This document shows, one piece after another, positions 17,861-26,403 of a stretch of 64,000 nt of DNA. The notes under the pieces were generated by a model. The model saw only the letters and a program-made list of their open reading frames with translations, was not told the DNA's origin and ran no database searches. The first letter of the stretch is position 1. Every line of letters starts with the position of its first letter. The stretch is taken from positions 1 through 64,000 of the forward strand of contig DEJG01000023.1 in assembly GCA_002353295.1 (NCBI GenBank), written 5' to 3'. The translations under genes were made by a program, and so were the position numbers. Origin of the DNA: Prevotella sp. UBA2754 (lineage in GTDB: Bacteria > Bacteroidota > Bacteroidia > Bacteroidales > Bacteroidaceae).

Positions 17861-19049
17861 ATGGAAACCCTATTTAAGAAACATCGGGCACTAATATCCC
17901 AAGTCAGCATGAAGATTGTTCGCCAATTGATGAACACCATCTGCTGGGAGAAACAATTAGTATCGATACGTGGCTCTCGTGGTGTTGGAAAGACTACGTT
18001 AGTGCGTCAATATATCAAACGGAAGTACGGTATAAATGCAGGCGAAGCGCTTTACTTGGTAATGGACAGTATGTATTTCACCAATCATACATTGCTCGAA
18101 GTTGCAGAACGTTTCCATCTGATGGGCGGCAAGCCTCTTTTCCTAGATGAGGTGCATAAGTATCCCACTTGGAGCAAGGAGATCAAAGAAATCATTGACT
18201 TATGGCCTGACTTGAAAATAACATTTACCGGCTCATCGCTGTTGCAGATACTGAATGCGGACGCAGACTTGTCGAGACGGGTGCTTAGTTACGATATGGC
18301 AGGACTCTCGTTCCGTGAATTTTTGCAATTTTACAAAGGCATAGAATTACCTTCTTATACCTTGGAGAGATGCTGAGCGATGCAGATAAGATTTGCCAAA
18401 ATGTTTGTGAGGTTTGTCAACCCCAAGCACTCTTTGAAGAGTATCTGCGCGTGGGCTACTATCCTTTCCACGATGGAAACGAGCAGGAGTACTATAGTCG
18501 AATAGAGAATGTGGTCAGTTTCATTATCGATCAGGAAATGACACAGTTTTGTGGCGTAGATCCTGCGTATACACGCAAGCTCAAAGCTATGATCTTGTTC
18601 TTGGCTAATAACGTACCCTACGACGTAAGCATTGCAAAACTCGCTTCTTATCTGGAGATCAATAAAACTACCGTTCTGAGTTATCTTTCCAGCATGAAGA
18701 AGGCAGAGTTGCTGAATCTACTTTATACCGACAATAAATCGGTGACAAAAATGCAGAAACCCGATAAGATATACCTTCACAACCCCAACATGCACTACGC
18801 CCTAAGCACAGAGCAAAAGATAGGTACTATACGCGAATGCTATGTTGTAAATCAATTGTCGAATAACCATACAGTGGAATACGGAAAGGCTCTGGGGGAT
18901 TTCAAGATTGACGGAAAGATTACAATTGAAGTCGGAGGAAAACCTTCGACCAAATTGCCGATATTCCCAACTCGTATATTCTGGCAGGCTCTATGGAATT
19001 CCCCATCGGTAAGAAGCTTCCTTTATGGTTAGTGGGGTTCATTTATTAG
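17861..19049 (+). pseudogene. frameshifted DUF4143-type AAA ATPase
   Basis: The N-terminal half has a Walker A (GSRGVGKTT) and Walker B (PLFLDEVHK) of the ATP-binding family that carries a C-terminal DUF4143 domain. Near 18370 the frame ends with LERC-stop while the continuation (MLSDADKICQNVCE...) resumes one frame over; restoring one base in GGAGAGATG repairs it. Near 18945 a second shift turns the conserved end into nonsense; another frame gives FDQIADIPNSYILAG, then MEFPIGKKLPLWLVGFIY and a stop at 19047-19049. With two lesions in about 1.2 kb it is a pseudogene unless the assembly is wrong. These ATPases are common, mobile and often degraded in Bacteroidales. Confidence 0.85.
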
Positions 19050-19052
19050 AAT

Positions 19053-19166
19053 TCCGTGAAATCCACCACTTCCACATTGATAGACAAAGGGTTGCTCACT
19101 CAGGATAAGGGCACCTACAAGGTTTACGATCTGTTCTTCGCCATATGGCTGGTTAAGAATTTCTAA
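19053..19166 (+). pseudogene. C-terminal remnant of a second AAA-family ATPase
   Basis: An open frame without a start encodes about 37 residues (SVKSTTSTLIDKGLL, then GTYKVYDLFFAIWL) and ends at TAA 19164-19166. This resembles the winged-helix end of another ATP-binding family, in which a 'shift/helix ... L..KGLL ... Y.VYD.FF..WL' pattern closes the protein. It begins immediately after the stop of the first pseudogene, so the two fragments look fused by a deletion. Confidence 0.6.
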
Positions 19167-19514
19167 ACCAACAAGAACTCCCGTCACACGGTGCATTGAT
19201 AATACGATACGTGCAGTCTTGTCGTTGGGATCAATTTCATAGACTTTTCGCCAATATGGATGGCGAGAAAAATATATACAGGAAAGAACGCTATTTCTTC
19301 AATTGTGACAAAAACACGCTATCTTTTGAAACTCTCATTGAGACATCAGCTATTATGTGTTGTGCACATAAAACATATTATAGCATTAGCTGTTCTTTGA
19401 GAAACACAAAATCAATGCAAGAATCACACTATTTATGTTAAATGTTCAATATGCAGAACAAATAGTTTAATAAAAAGTTTTGCTGAGTGAACACTTTTGC
19501 TTATCATTTGCGGA
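19167..19514. other. AT-rich intergenic stretch, nothing recognisable
   Basis: A short open frame exists here (from about 19196) but has neither a plausible start nor a coding-like composition. I see no hairpin, promoter match or repeat of note. It separates the decayed ATPases from gtrA. Confidence 0.4.
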
Positions 19515-19913
19515 ATGAATAAAGAATTAAAGGAATTCTTTGCCAATAAAGAGGCTATCGGAGAGATGATTCGGTTCGCCATTGTGGGTACACTGGTGAC
19601 GGCTATCCATTATGGGGTGTATTGGTTGCTGCAACTGGTGATGAACATGAATATAGCATGGACTGCAGGCTATATTGCCGGATTCATCTTCAACTATTAT
19701 ATGAGCGCCTACTATATCTTCCGCAAGAAGACGTCGGCTAAGAACGGAGCCGGCTTCAGTTTGGCACACATTGTGAACTACCTGTTGCAGATGGTTTTGC
19801 TGAATTTCTTCATCTGGATAGGCATGAGTGCCGAGCTGGCACCAGTGGGTGTTTATGCTGTCTCGATTCCTGTAAATTTCCTGCTGGTTAGGTTTGTATT
19901 TAAAAAGATGTAA
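19515..19913 (+). CDS. GtrA-family membrane protein
   Basis: The 132-residue protein has four hydrophobic helices and the N-terminal motif of the GtrA family (IRFAIVGTLVTAIHYGVYWLL, followed by a second helix with GFIFNYYMSAYYIF). GtrA-like proteins are thought to help move lipid-linked sugars across the inner membrane for cell-surface glycosylation. I start at ATG 19515 rather than at a TTG six codons upstream. There are no glycosyltransferase neighbours here; it simply precedes argR on the same strand. Confidence 0.85.
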   Translation: MNKELKEFFANKEAIGEMIRFAIVGTLVTAIHYGVYWLLQLVMNMNIAWTAGYIAGFIFNYYMSAYYIFRKKTSAKNGAGFSLAHIVNYLLQMVLLNFFIWIGMSAELAPVGVYAVSIPVNFLLVRFVFKKM

Positions 19914-19954
19914 GCAGCTAACAGGAAAAATTATGCAAAAAAGTAGAGAAAATG

Positions 19955-19986
19955 TTTGTTCATATGCAGAAAAATGTATAATTTTG
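19955..19986 (+). promoter_or_regulatory. argR promoter
   Basis: TTTG (19955-19958), a 20-nt spacer and TAATTTTG (19979-19986) match the Bacteroidota promoter, 28 nt upstream of the argR start. TATGCA followed by an A-rich tract occurs twice around it (19932 and 19962 areas) and might be part of an arginine-repressor operator; that is speculative. Confidence 0.65.
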
Positions 19987-20014
19987 CACCGCCGATTGAA
20001 TAAATATACCATAT

Positions 20015-20491
20015 ATGAAAATTAAGAACGACAGATTAGAGGCACTGCGAATGATTATTTCCAGCCATGAATTAGGCAGTCAAGAAGAATTATTGCAGGC
20101 TCTGAAAAATGAAGGTTTCAGTTTGACACAGGCTACGCTGAGTCGCGATTTAAAGCAATTAAAAGTAGCCAAGGCTGCCTCGATGCGAGGTAATTACGTA
20201 TACGTTTTACCCAATGACACCATGTACAAAAGGGTCAGTACGCCGCATCGTGTGAAAGAGATGATGCAGGTGCCTGGTTTTCTCAGCATCAACTTTTCCG
20301 GCAATATGGGTGTCATCAAGACACGCCCTGGTTATGCCAGCAGTATTGCCTATAACATTGACAATAATCATATCGAAGAGATCATAGGCACGATTGCAGG
20401 CGACGACACCATCTTTATCGTTATAAAACAAGGTGTAACGAAGGAAGAGGTCATTTCTGCATTGAGCGAAGTGGTACCGAACTTGAGATAG
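20015..20491 (+). CDS. argR: arginine repressor ArgR
   Basis: The 158-residue protein has the usual ArgR length and layout. The N-terminal winged helix-turn-helix shows SQEELLQALKNEGFSLTQAT followed by LSRDLKQL. The C-terminal oligomerisation and arginine-binding domain contains GTIAGDDTIFIV, the region that holds the arginine-contacting Gly-Asp-Asp. The protein binds arginine as a hexamer and represses arginine biosynthesis genes. It heads the arg cluster and presumably controls it and itself. The gap to the next gene contains a short tandem repeat (GTTGAGAG). Confidence 0.95.
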   Translation: MKIKNDRLEALRMIISSHELGSQEELLQALKNEGFSLTQATLSRDLKQLKVAKAASMRGNYVYVLPNDTMYKRVSTPHRVKEMMQVPGFLSINFSGNMGVIKTRPGYASSIAYNIDNNHIEEIIGTIAGDDTIFIVIKQGVTKEEVISALSEVVPNLR

Positions 20492-20527
20492 TTGAGAGTT
20501 GAGAGTTAATTGTTCACATATATTATA

Positions 20528-21124
20528 ATGGAAAAAGATAATATAAAAGTTTTTGTGGCAGGCCCTGAACATGAGGTATACGTAGACACCATTCTTCAAA
20601 CGATTGCTGATGCTGCCAAGGTTCGTGGTACTGGAATCGCCAAGCGTACTCATGAATATCTCGCCACAAAGATGAAAGAAGCGAAAGCAGTGATTGCCCT
20701 CTGTGGTAATCGTTTTGCTGGTTTCAGTTATATCGAAACATGGGGTAATAAACAATATGTGACCACAAGTGGTCTGATTGTGCATCCTGATTTCCGCGGT
20801 CTGGGTGTAGCCAAAAAGATCAAGGATATGACATTTTCGTTGGCCCGCACCCGTTGGCCTCATGCTAAGATTTTCTCGTTGACCAGTGGTGCCGCCGTGA
20901 TGAAGATGAATACGGAACTGGGGTATCAGCCCGTGACCTTCGCCGACCTGACTGACGACGAGGCTTTCTGGCGTGGTTGTGAGGGTTGTGTGAATGTGGA
21001 TGTGTTGCATCGTACCGGGCGCAAATACTGTATCTGTACGGCTATGCTGTACGACCCCGAGGAACATCTGCCCGCTAAGATTCCTGAAGAAGTGATAGAA
21101 CGCATCAAGAAACTTGATGCCTAA
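20528..21124 (+). CDS. GNAT acyltransferase of the arginine cluster (probable N-acylglutamate synthase)
   Basis: I choose ATG 20528; an in-frame upstream codon at 20510 has no support. The 198-residue protein has the GNAT acyl-CoA binding core (TSGLIVHPDFRGLGVAKKIK) and a C-terminal part with several cysteines. No argA or argJ is seen in the window, and this gene sits between argR and argG, so it most likely makes the N-acylglutamate that enters the cyclic pathway. Since Bacteroides fragilis uses N-succinyl intermediates, the donor may be succinyl-CoA; the sequence alone does not decide between acetyl and succinyl. Confidence 0.75.
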   Translation: MEKDNIKVFVAGPEHEVYVDTILQTIADAAKVRGTGIAKRTHEYLATKMKEAKAVIALCGNRFAGFSYIETWGNKQYVTTSGLIVHPDFRGLGVAKKIKDMTFSLARTRWPHAKIFSLTSGAAVMKMNTELGYQPVTFADLTDDEAFWRGCEGCVNVDVLHRTGRKYCICTAMLYDPEEHLPAKIPEEVIERIKKLDA

Positions 21125-21154
21125 AAAGGAAAAAAGTAAAAAACAATAAAAGAT

Positions 21155-22357
21155 ATGGCAAACAAGAAAGTAGTTGTAGCATTCAGTGGTGGATTGGACA
21201 CCAGCTACACCGTGATGAAGTTGACCCAGGATGGCTGGGATGTTTATGCAGCATGTGCCAATACAGGCGGTTTCAGTGCTGAACAGTTGAAAACCAACGA
21301 GGAGAACGCCTACAAGTTGGGCGCCAAGGCCTACGTGACGCTCGACGTGACACAGGAATATTACGAGAAATCGCTGAAATATATGATCTTCGGTAACGTG
21401 CTCCGTAATAACTGTTATCCTATCTCCGTATCGTCAGAACGTATCTTTCAGGCCATTGCCATTGCCCGTTATGCCAAGGAGATCGGTGCTGATGCCATCG
21501 CTCACGGTTCAACAGGTGCAGGTAACGACCAGATTCGTTTCGACATGACCTTCTTGGTGATGGCTCCCGGCGTAGAGATCATTACTTTGACCCGCGATAA
21601 GAAGTTGACACGTAAGGAGGAGGTTGATTATCTGAACGAGCACGGATTCTTTGCCGATTTCACCAAGTTGAAGTATTCCTATAACGTAGGTATCTGGGGC
21701 ACCAGTATCTGTGGCGGTGAGTTACTCGACCCCACACAAGGTCTGCCCGAAGAAGCCTATTTGAAGCATGTGACCAATCCAGAGCAAGAATCACTATTGA
21801 AAATTGAGTTCGAGAAGGGTGAGATTGTCGGTGTGAACGGGGAGAAATTCACCGACCGTGTAAAAGCCATTCAGAAGATTGAGGAGATTGGTGCTTCCTA
21901 TGCTATCGGCCGTGATGCTAACGTAGGCGATACCATTATCGGCATCAAGGGCCGTGTAGGTTTTGAGGCAGCAGCTCCCAAACTGATTATCGAGGCTCAC
22001 CGCCTGTTGGAGAAGTCGACTTTGAGCAAATGGCAGCAGTATTGGAAGGACCAAGTAGCCAACTGGTACGGTATGTTCCTGCATGAGAGTCAGTATTTGG
22101 AGCCCGTGATGCCAGACATCGAGGCCATGTTGACCAGCAGTCAGCGTAACGTTACAGGTACTGCCATCCTAAAGCTCCGTCCCTACGGATTCGAAACTGT
22201 AGGAATTGATTCTGCCAACGACTTGACGAAGTCGAAACTGGGTGAGTATGGTGAAACACAAACGGGCTGGACTGCCGATGAAGCCAAGGGATTCATCAAG
22301 GTATCGAGTACCCCTCTCCGTGTATATTACGGAATTCATAAAGACGAAAAGAGATGA
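21155..22357 (+). CDS. argG: argininosuccinate synthase
   Basis: The 400-residue protein has the ATP-pyrophosphatase loop SGGLDTS (11-17) near the N-terminus and the full length expected of the family. It joins citrulline and aspartate with ATP cleavage to AMP, the penultimate step of arginine synthesis. It overlaps argC by 4 nt (ATGA), so translation is coupled. The short A/G-rich gap upstream holds its ribosome-binding region. Confidence 0.95.
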   Translation: MANKKVVVAFSGGLDTSYTVMKLTQDGWDVYAACANTGGFSAEQLKTNEENAYKLGAKAYVTLDVTQEYYEKSLKYMIFGNVLRNNCYPISVSSERIFQAIAIARYAKEIGADAIAHGSTGAGNDQIRFDMTFLVMAPGVEIITLTRDKKLTRKEEVDYLNEHGFFADFTKLKYSYNVGIWGTSICGGELLDPTQGLPEEAYLKHVTNPEQESLLKIEFEKGEIVGVNGEKFTDRVKAIQKIEEIGASYAIGRDANVGDTIIGIKGRVGFEAAAPKLIIEAHRLLEKSTLSKWQQYWKDQVANWYGMFLHESQYLEPVMPDIEAMLTSSQRNVTGTAILKLRPYGFETVGIDSANDLTKSKLGEYGETQTGWTADEAKGFIKVSSTPLRVYYGIHKDEKR

Positions 22358-23319
22358 TCAAAATTGGGATTTTAGGTGCAGCAGGCTACACGGGTGGAGA
22401 ACTCATACGCCTGCTGATTAACCACCCGGAAGCAGAAATTGTGTTTGCTAATTCAGAGAGCAACGCAGGCAATCTGGTATCGGATGTTCATGAGGGATTG
22501 ATTGGTGAAACTGATTTGCGTTTTACCTCTGAAATGCCTTTCGACTTGGTAGATGTTGTTTTCTTCTGCTTCGGGCACGGGAAGAGCGAACAGTTTCTCA
22601 AAGAGCACACTATTCCTGCCAATGTAAAGATTATAGACCTGGCACAGGACTTCCGCATTCAAGGTGACCATGATTATGTGTATGGTTTGCCTGAGATTAA
22701 CAAAGAAGAAATCTGCAAGGCACAGCATCTTGCCAACCCAGGCTGTTTTGCCACCTGCATTCAGTTAGCACTGTTGCCTGCCGCCAATCTGAACCTGCTA
22801 AAAGAAGATGTGGCTGTGAATGCCATCACTGGTTCTACAGGAGCTGGACAGAAACCTGGTGCTACCACCCATTTCTCATGGCGCAACAACAATTTGAGCA
22901 TCTATAAAGCTTTTCAGCATCAACACATTGCCGAGATTCGCCAGAGCCTGGCACAGGTGCAGGGCTATCTAGATGCCTCTATCGACTTCATCCCCTATCG
23001 TGGTGACTTTGCCCGTGGAATTTTCTGTACTGCCGTGATTAAGACCAAGGCTCCAGCCGAAGATATCGTCACTGCATACAAGGAATTCTATCAAGATGCA
23101 GCCTTCACCCACTATAGCGACAAGTCCATCGACTTGAAACAGGTGGTGAATACCAACAAGGCTCTTGTTCATGTGGACTGTTTTGAGGGCAAAGTATTGG
23201 TCACCTCAGCTATCGATAACCTGCTGAAGGGTGCCGTTGGTCAGGCTGTACAGAACATGAACCTCATGTTTGGCATCGACGAGACCACAGGATTGAGACT
23301 GAAAGCATCCGCTTTCTAA
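22354..23319 (+). CDS. argC: N-acetyl-gamma-glutamyl-phosphate reductase (or N-succinyl equivalent)
   Basis: The 321-residue protein has the N-terminal NAD(P)-binding GAAGYTGGE (8-16) and the catalytic cysteine in NPGCFATC (Cys131). It reduces the acyl-glutamyl phosphate to the semialdehyde. It is intact, but about 95 C-terminal codons are present again at 28075-28363 as a duplication fragment. In related genomes argD follows directly; here a roughly 10.9 kb insertion begins right after the stop. Confidence 0.95.
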   Translation: MIKIGILGAAGYTGGELIRLLINHPEAEIVFANSESNAGNLVSDVHEGLIGETDLRFTSEMPFDLVDVVFFCFGHGKSEQFLKEHTIPANVKIIDLAQDFRIQGDHDYVYGLPEINKEEICKAQHLANPGCFATCIQLALLPAANLNLLKEDVAVNAITGSTGAGQKPGATTHFSWRNNNLSIYKAFQHQHIAEIRQSLAQVQGYLDASIDFIPYRGDFARGIFCTAVIKTKAPAEDIVTAYKEFYQDAAFTHYSDKSIDLKQVVNTNKALVHVDCFEGKVLVTSAIDNLLKGAVGQAVQNMNLMFGIDETTGLRLKASAF

Positions 23320-23331
23320 AATAACCGTACG

Positions 23332-23408
23332 CCGACTGACAATTTTCGCATTGTCAGTCGGTTTGTAAAAAATGTTAGTCAGTTTCTCGTTGTTTTTTAC
23401 TATTTTTG
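23332..23408 (+). promoter_or_regulatory. operator-promoter of regulator 1, also terminator-like hairpin after argC
   Basis: A 12-bp inverted repeat (23332-23343 with 23350-23361) contains the half-sites GACTGACA (23334-23341) and TGTCAGTC (23352-23359). A further TGTTAGTC follows at 23373-23380, 21 bp on. Exactly 20 nt later is the -7 box TATTTTTG (23401-23408). The hairpin is followed by TTTG and an A-run, so it may also end argC transcription. The same half-sites recur at 25229, 30788 and 31347. Confidence 0.75.
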
Positions 23409-23412
23409 CGAC

Positions 23413-25128
23413 ATGGAAACAACGAAAGTCCACTTCATCAGGCTCTTACTCATGGAGAGCCTCCTTCTCACCACACCGCTGACCACATTGGCAGACAACA
23501 CCCAGCGACCTGCCTGTCCGATGGTTAAGATAGAGCCTGAGCGGCTCGCCGACCTGAACATACCCCGCTCAGGGCATAGCATATTCCGTACCGCCAATAA
23601 CGAATGGGTGGTGGCAGGCGGTCATACCGCAGGATTTGTGCCCACGCCTACCGCAGAATACTATGCCGACGGACGGTGGCACCTGATAAATACCGTCTAC
23701 ACCCATGACGCAGGCACCGCCATTCCCTTGCGGTCAGGTGAGGTCCTACTGGCTGGCGGTTTCGAGAAGCACTTAGGCATCGGACAGACATTCACTGCTG
23801 AGATGTACGACCCGAGTCAGCACGCTTTCAACGGTTTCGGCTGCCTTTACAAGAAACGAGCCATCACCGGCGGTATCCAGTTGGGGGACGGGCGTGTCAT
23901 CATCACCGGCAACTGGTATCACGATGATGGTATAGAGTGCTATGACGGACACAGCCAGTTTTCCTACATCAAGGATGTGACCGTATCACGCAGCAAACCC
24001 TACATTTTCCGATTGGCGCCCAACGATGTCCTCATCCTCGGCAACCGTGGCATTCACGACGAGCCCGTCAGCAGTGCCGTAGTAGACCGTCTGCAAGGAG
24101 ATCCGCTCCACGTCCCTTTATTAGAAGCATGGCAGCCAATGCATTTCGACACAGGCTTCCAAAGGGACGACTGCTTTATCGGCGATGAGGAGAAAAATGT
24201 CTATGCCAACCTCTTTGCCGTACAGGACACCCACGGGCAGATAGCCGTATGCCTCGTCCAGGACACCACGTTCACCCTGTTGCCAACCACCTGTCCGATC
24301 CCGATGAGGAGCCGATGGGGAAAGATAGAGTACATTAGTCCGATTGTTGCCGACCGCCAGTCACACCGGGGTTATATGATAGGCAAGGACAATACAAACC
24401 GACTCTATACCATATGTATCGAGTATGACAAGACACCCGCCGCCGTAACTCTCTATTATACAGACCCACTACCAGACATCGGCTTTTGGTGTCCGATGCT
24501 GACCGCCAATGGTGACCTGCTGATCGCAGGTGGTACCAATGGAAATGCACATAGCAACTATACACCGTCCGCCACTGTCTGGCTGTTACATTTCGGCACA
24601 CCCACTGCTGCCCAAACCGACAGGAACGGCTGGTTCTGGGCTGCAGGACTGGTGATACTTGCCATTCTTGCCGTCCTCTCCTACCGACTTTACCGCCACC
24701 GGCAACAGGATACGGTTGACAAGCAAAAGACAGAGGATGTACATCCCAACGAACTGCGATTCCAACGCATCTGCTTGTTGATGGAAAATCAAAAACTCTT
24801 CTTGAACAGCGAGTTGAAAGTTTCCGATGTGGCTGCCGCATTGAATACCAATCAGCGTAATATCTCAGGGTGTGTGAAGTCGATGCGTGACTGTTCTTTC
24901 GCGCAGTTTGTCAACAACTACCGCATCGATTATGCCAAACAATTACTGCGTACCCGTCCGGACATCAAATTGACTGAGGTCTATCTCAAGTCTGGCTTTG
25001 CCAACGAGACTTCCTTCTTCCGCACTTTCAAGGCAATAACAGGACAGACTCCCAAGGAATGGATGACAAGCACTGATAGCCTAAAAGGGGGGGAGTGCCT
25101 ACCTAACAGGGAGGAAGGGGCATCCTAA
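23413..25128 (+). CDS. membrane-anchored beta-propeller/AraC one-component regulator 1
   Basis: The 571-residue protein starts with a signal sequence. A Kelch/galactose-oxidase-like propeller follows, with repeated motifs such as WVVAGGHTAGFVPTPTAEYY and VLLAGGFEKHLGIGQTF. A single transmembrane helix lies at about 407-426, and a cytoplasmic AraC-type DNA-binding domain (about 450-555, ending SGFANETSFFRTFKAITGQT and then PKEW) closes the protein. There is no histidine kinase or receiver, so ligand sensing outside would act directly on the AraC domain. The -7 box ends 4 nt before the ATG, so the transcript should be leaderless or nearly so. It is paralogous to the gene at 29100. Confidence 0.85.
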   Translation: METTKVHFIRLLLMESLLLTTPLTTLADNTQRPACPMVKIEPERLADLNIPRSGHSIFRTANNEWVVAGGHTAGFVPTPTAEYYADGRWHLINTVYTHDAGTAIPLRSGEVLLAGGFEKHLGIGQTFTAEMYDPSQHAFNGFGCLYKKRAITGGIQLGDGRVIITGNWYHDDGIECYDGHSQFSYIKDVTVSRSKPYIFRLAPNDVLILGNRGIHDEPVSSAVVDRLQGDPLHVPLLEAWQPMHFDTGFQRDDCFIGDEEKNVYANLFAVQDTHGQIAVCLVQDTTFTLLPTTCPIPMRSRWGKIEYISPIVADRQSHRGYMIGKDNTNRLYTICIEYDKTPAAVTLYYTDPLPDIGFWCPMLTANGDLLIAGGTNGNAHSNYTPSATVWLLHFGTPTAAQTDRNGWFWAAGLVILAILAVLSYRLYRHRQQDTVDKQKTEDVHPNELRFQRICLLMENQKLFLNSELKVSDVAAALNTNQRNISGCVKSMRDCSFAQFVNNYRIDYAKQLLRTRPDIKLTEVYLKSGFANETSFFRTFKAITGQTPKEWMTSTDSLKGGECLPNREEGAS

Positions 25129-25228
25129 CAGTCGTTCGGCTCCAGCCAAACAACTGAACGCCTATAGCCGAAATAGAAGACAACAAAAAGTGCTTGGGGT
25201 CAAAAAAAGTGATGAAAATCCTACAAAT

Positions 25229-25302
25229 GACTAATAATTTTTGCATGTTAGTCGATTTTCAAAAATTGTTAGTGGCAAAATGGCGAAGAATGGTTATATT
25301 TG
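25229..25302 (+). promoter_or_regulatory. operator-promoter of the cassette 1 secreted genes
   Basis: Half-sites GACTAATA (25229-25236), TGTTAGTC (25246-25253) and TGTTAGTG (25267-25274) are followed after exactly 20 nt by TATATTTG (25295-25302), a -7 box. The direct repeats are 21 bp apart and the downstream one takes the place of the -33 element, as expected for an activator of the AraC type. Confidence 0.8.
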
Positions 25303-25346
25303 CAAAAATTAAGGCGTGTAACAAGTTAAACTAAAACCTATATATT

Positions 25347-26372
25347 ATGAAGAAAACTATTTTTACCTTAGCAATGCTGTGTTGCACCATCATGGGCAAC
25401 GCACAAGTGACTGACGAACAGAGTGCCATCCTGCAGGTTGACGACAACGCGCAAATCTTCTACGGCGCAGATGCTCTGAAGGAAGCGATGGAGGCTGCAC
25501 CCGACCGTGGTGCCACCATTACACTCTCTTCAGGTACGTTCAACGCGTGCGAAATCACCAAGTGTGTGAATATCTATGGAGCAGGGTGGGTGACAGAGAA
25601 TCCCCCACTGAACAACGAATCGTCTATCCAGAACAGTATCCTGCCCACTAATATCGTAAATCAAATGGTTATTAATCTGCCAGAGGGGTTGGCGGCTCCA
25701 CACAACATCCATATTGAAGGAGTTAGATTCCCAGATAACTCATATCATTGGATAAAAGTTTCCTCTACCATCGACGGTTTGGAGTTTATGAAATGCTGGA
25801 TGCCTCAGGCCATTAGGTTCGAGCAACAGAATGACCATGTAACGATTACACAATGCTTTATAGCAGGTGGATGTACAGGTGGCCATGATCTGCTAATTCA
25901 AAACAGTTATACAAGGCTCTCACAGCTTACTGTTTTAAAAGCGGAGAGTAACATCGTTGTTAATCATTGCATTGTTACTAATGGATACAACTTTAATTAT
26001 ACTGAAAACAGGTTTCTTTGCCTAAATAGCATGTTCAGCTGTAGTTGGTTATGCAAAGCTCAAACTTTCAGATATTGTACGCTGAATAGAGCCGATCTGG
26101 ATGGATATGTAGGCAGTACAAACAACATTTTTAATGTAGATTATGCTACAATCTTCAAAGACCAAGCCAGCATGGATTACTCTGACGCCCGCACTTTTGA
26201 ACTGAAGGATGACCTAAAAGCCACCTACATTGGCGATGACGGTACAGAAATCGGTATCAATGGCGGCAACTACCCCTGGAACAAGGCACCTCATACTCCT
26301 ATCGTGAAGGATTTGCAGTTGACCATCAGTGGCACGAACCTGAAGGTGACCTACAATGCTGAGACACGATAA
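25347..26372 (+). CDS. secreted parallel beta-helix-like protein (cassette 1)
   Basis: The 341-residue protein has a signal peptide (MKKTIFTLAMLCCTIMGNAQ) and then a pattern typical of right-handed beta-helix proteins. It opens with IFYGADALKEAMEAAPDRGA and TITLSSGTFNACEITKCVNI, then YGAG, continues with short repeating rungs (ITQCFI..., VVNHCIV..., LNSMF...), and ends with a GTEIGINGGNYPW block near the C-terminus. No catalytic residues of pectate lyases are evident. The paralogue at 31446 has the same start and end blocks. It is probably an exported surface or periplasmic protein controlled by the adjacent regulator; the substrate is unknown. Confidence 0.8.
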   Translation: MKKTIFTLAMLCCTIMGNAQVTDEQSAILQVDDNAQIFYGADALKEAMEAAPDRGATITLSSGTFNACEITKCVNIYGAGWVTENPPLNNESSIQNSILPTNIVNQMVINLPEGLAAPHNIHIEGVRFPDNSYHWIKVSSTIDGLEFMKCWMPQAIRFEQQNDHVTITQCFIAGGCTGGHDLLIQNSYTRLSQLTVLKAESNIVVNHCIVTNGYNFNYTENRFLCLNSMFSCSWLCKAQTFRYCTLNRADLDGYVGSTNNIFNVDYATIFKDQASMDYSDARTFELKDDLKATYIGDDGTEIGINGGNYPWNKAPHTPIVKDLQLTISGTNLKVTYNAETR

Positions 26373-26403
26373 GCAAGACATCACTCCATAAATACGCTAA
26401 CAG

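Noticed and set aside
19196..19441. Open frame of 81 codons before gtrA
   Set aside because: Non-ATG start, odd composition and no neighbours or motifs to support it.
25347..26372. Pectate lyase call for the cassette 1 beta-helix protein
   Set aside because: The repeat pattern fits a beta-helix but no catalytic Arg/Asp arrangement of lyases could be found.
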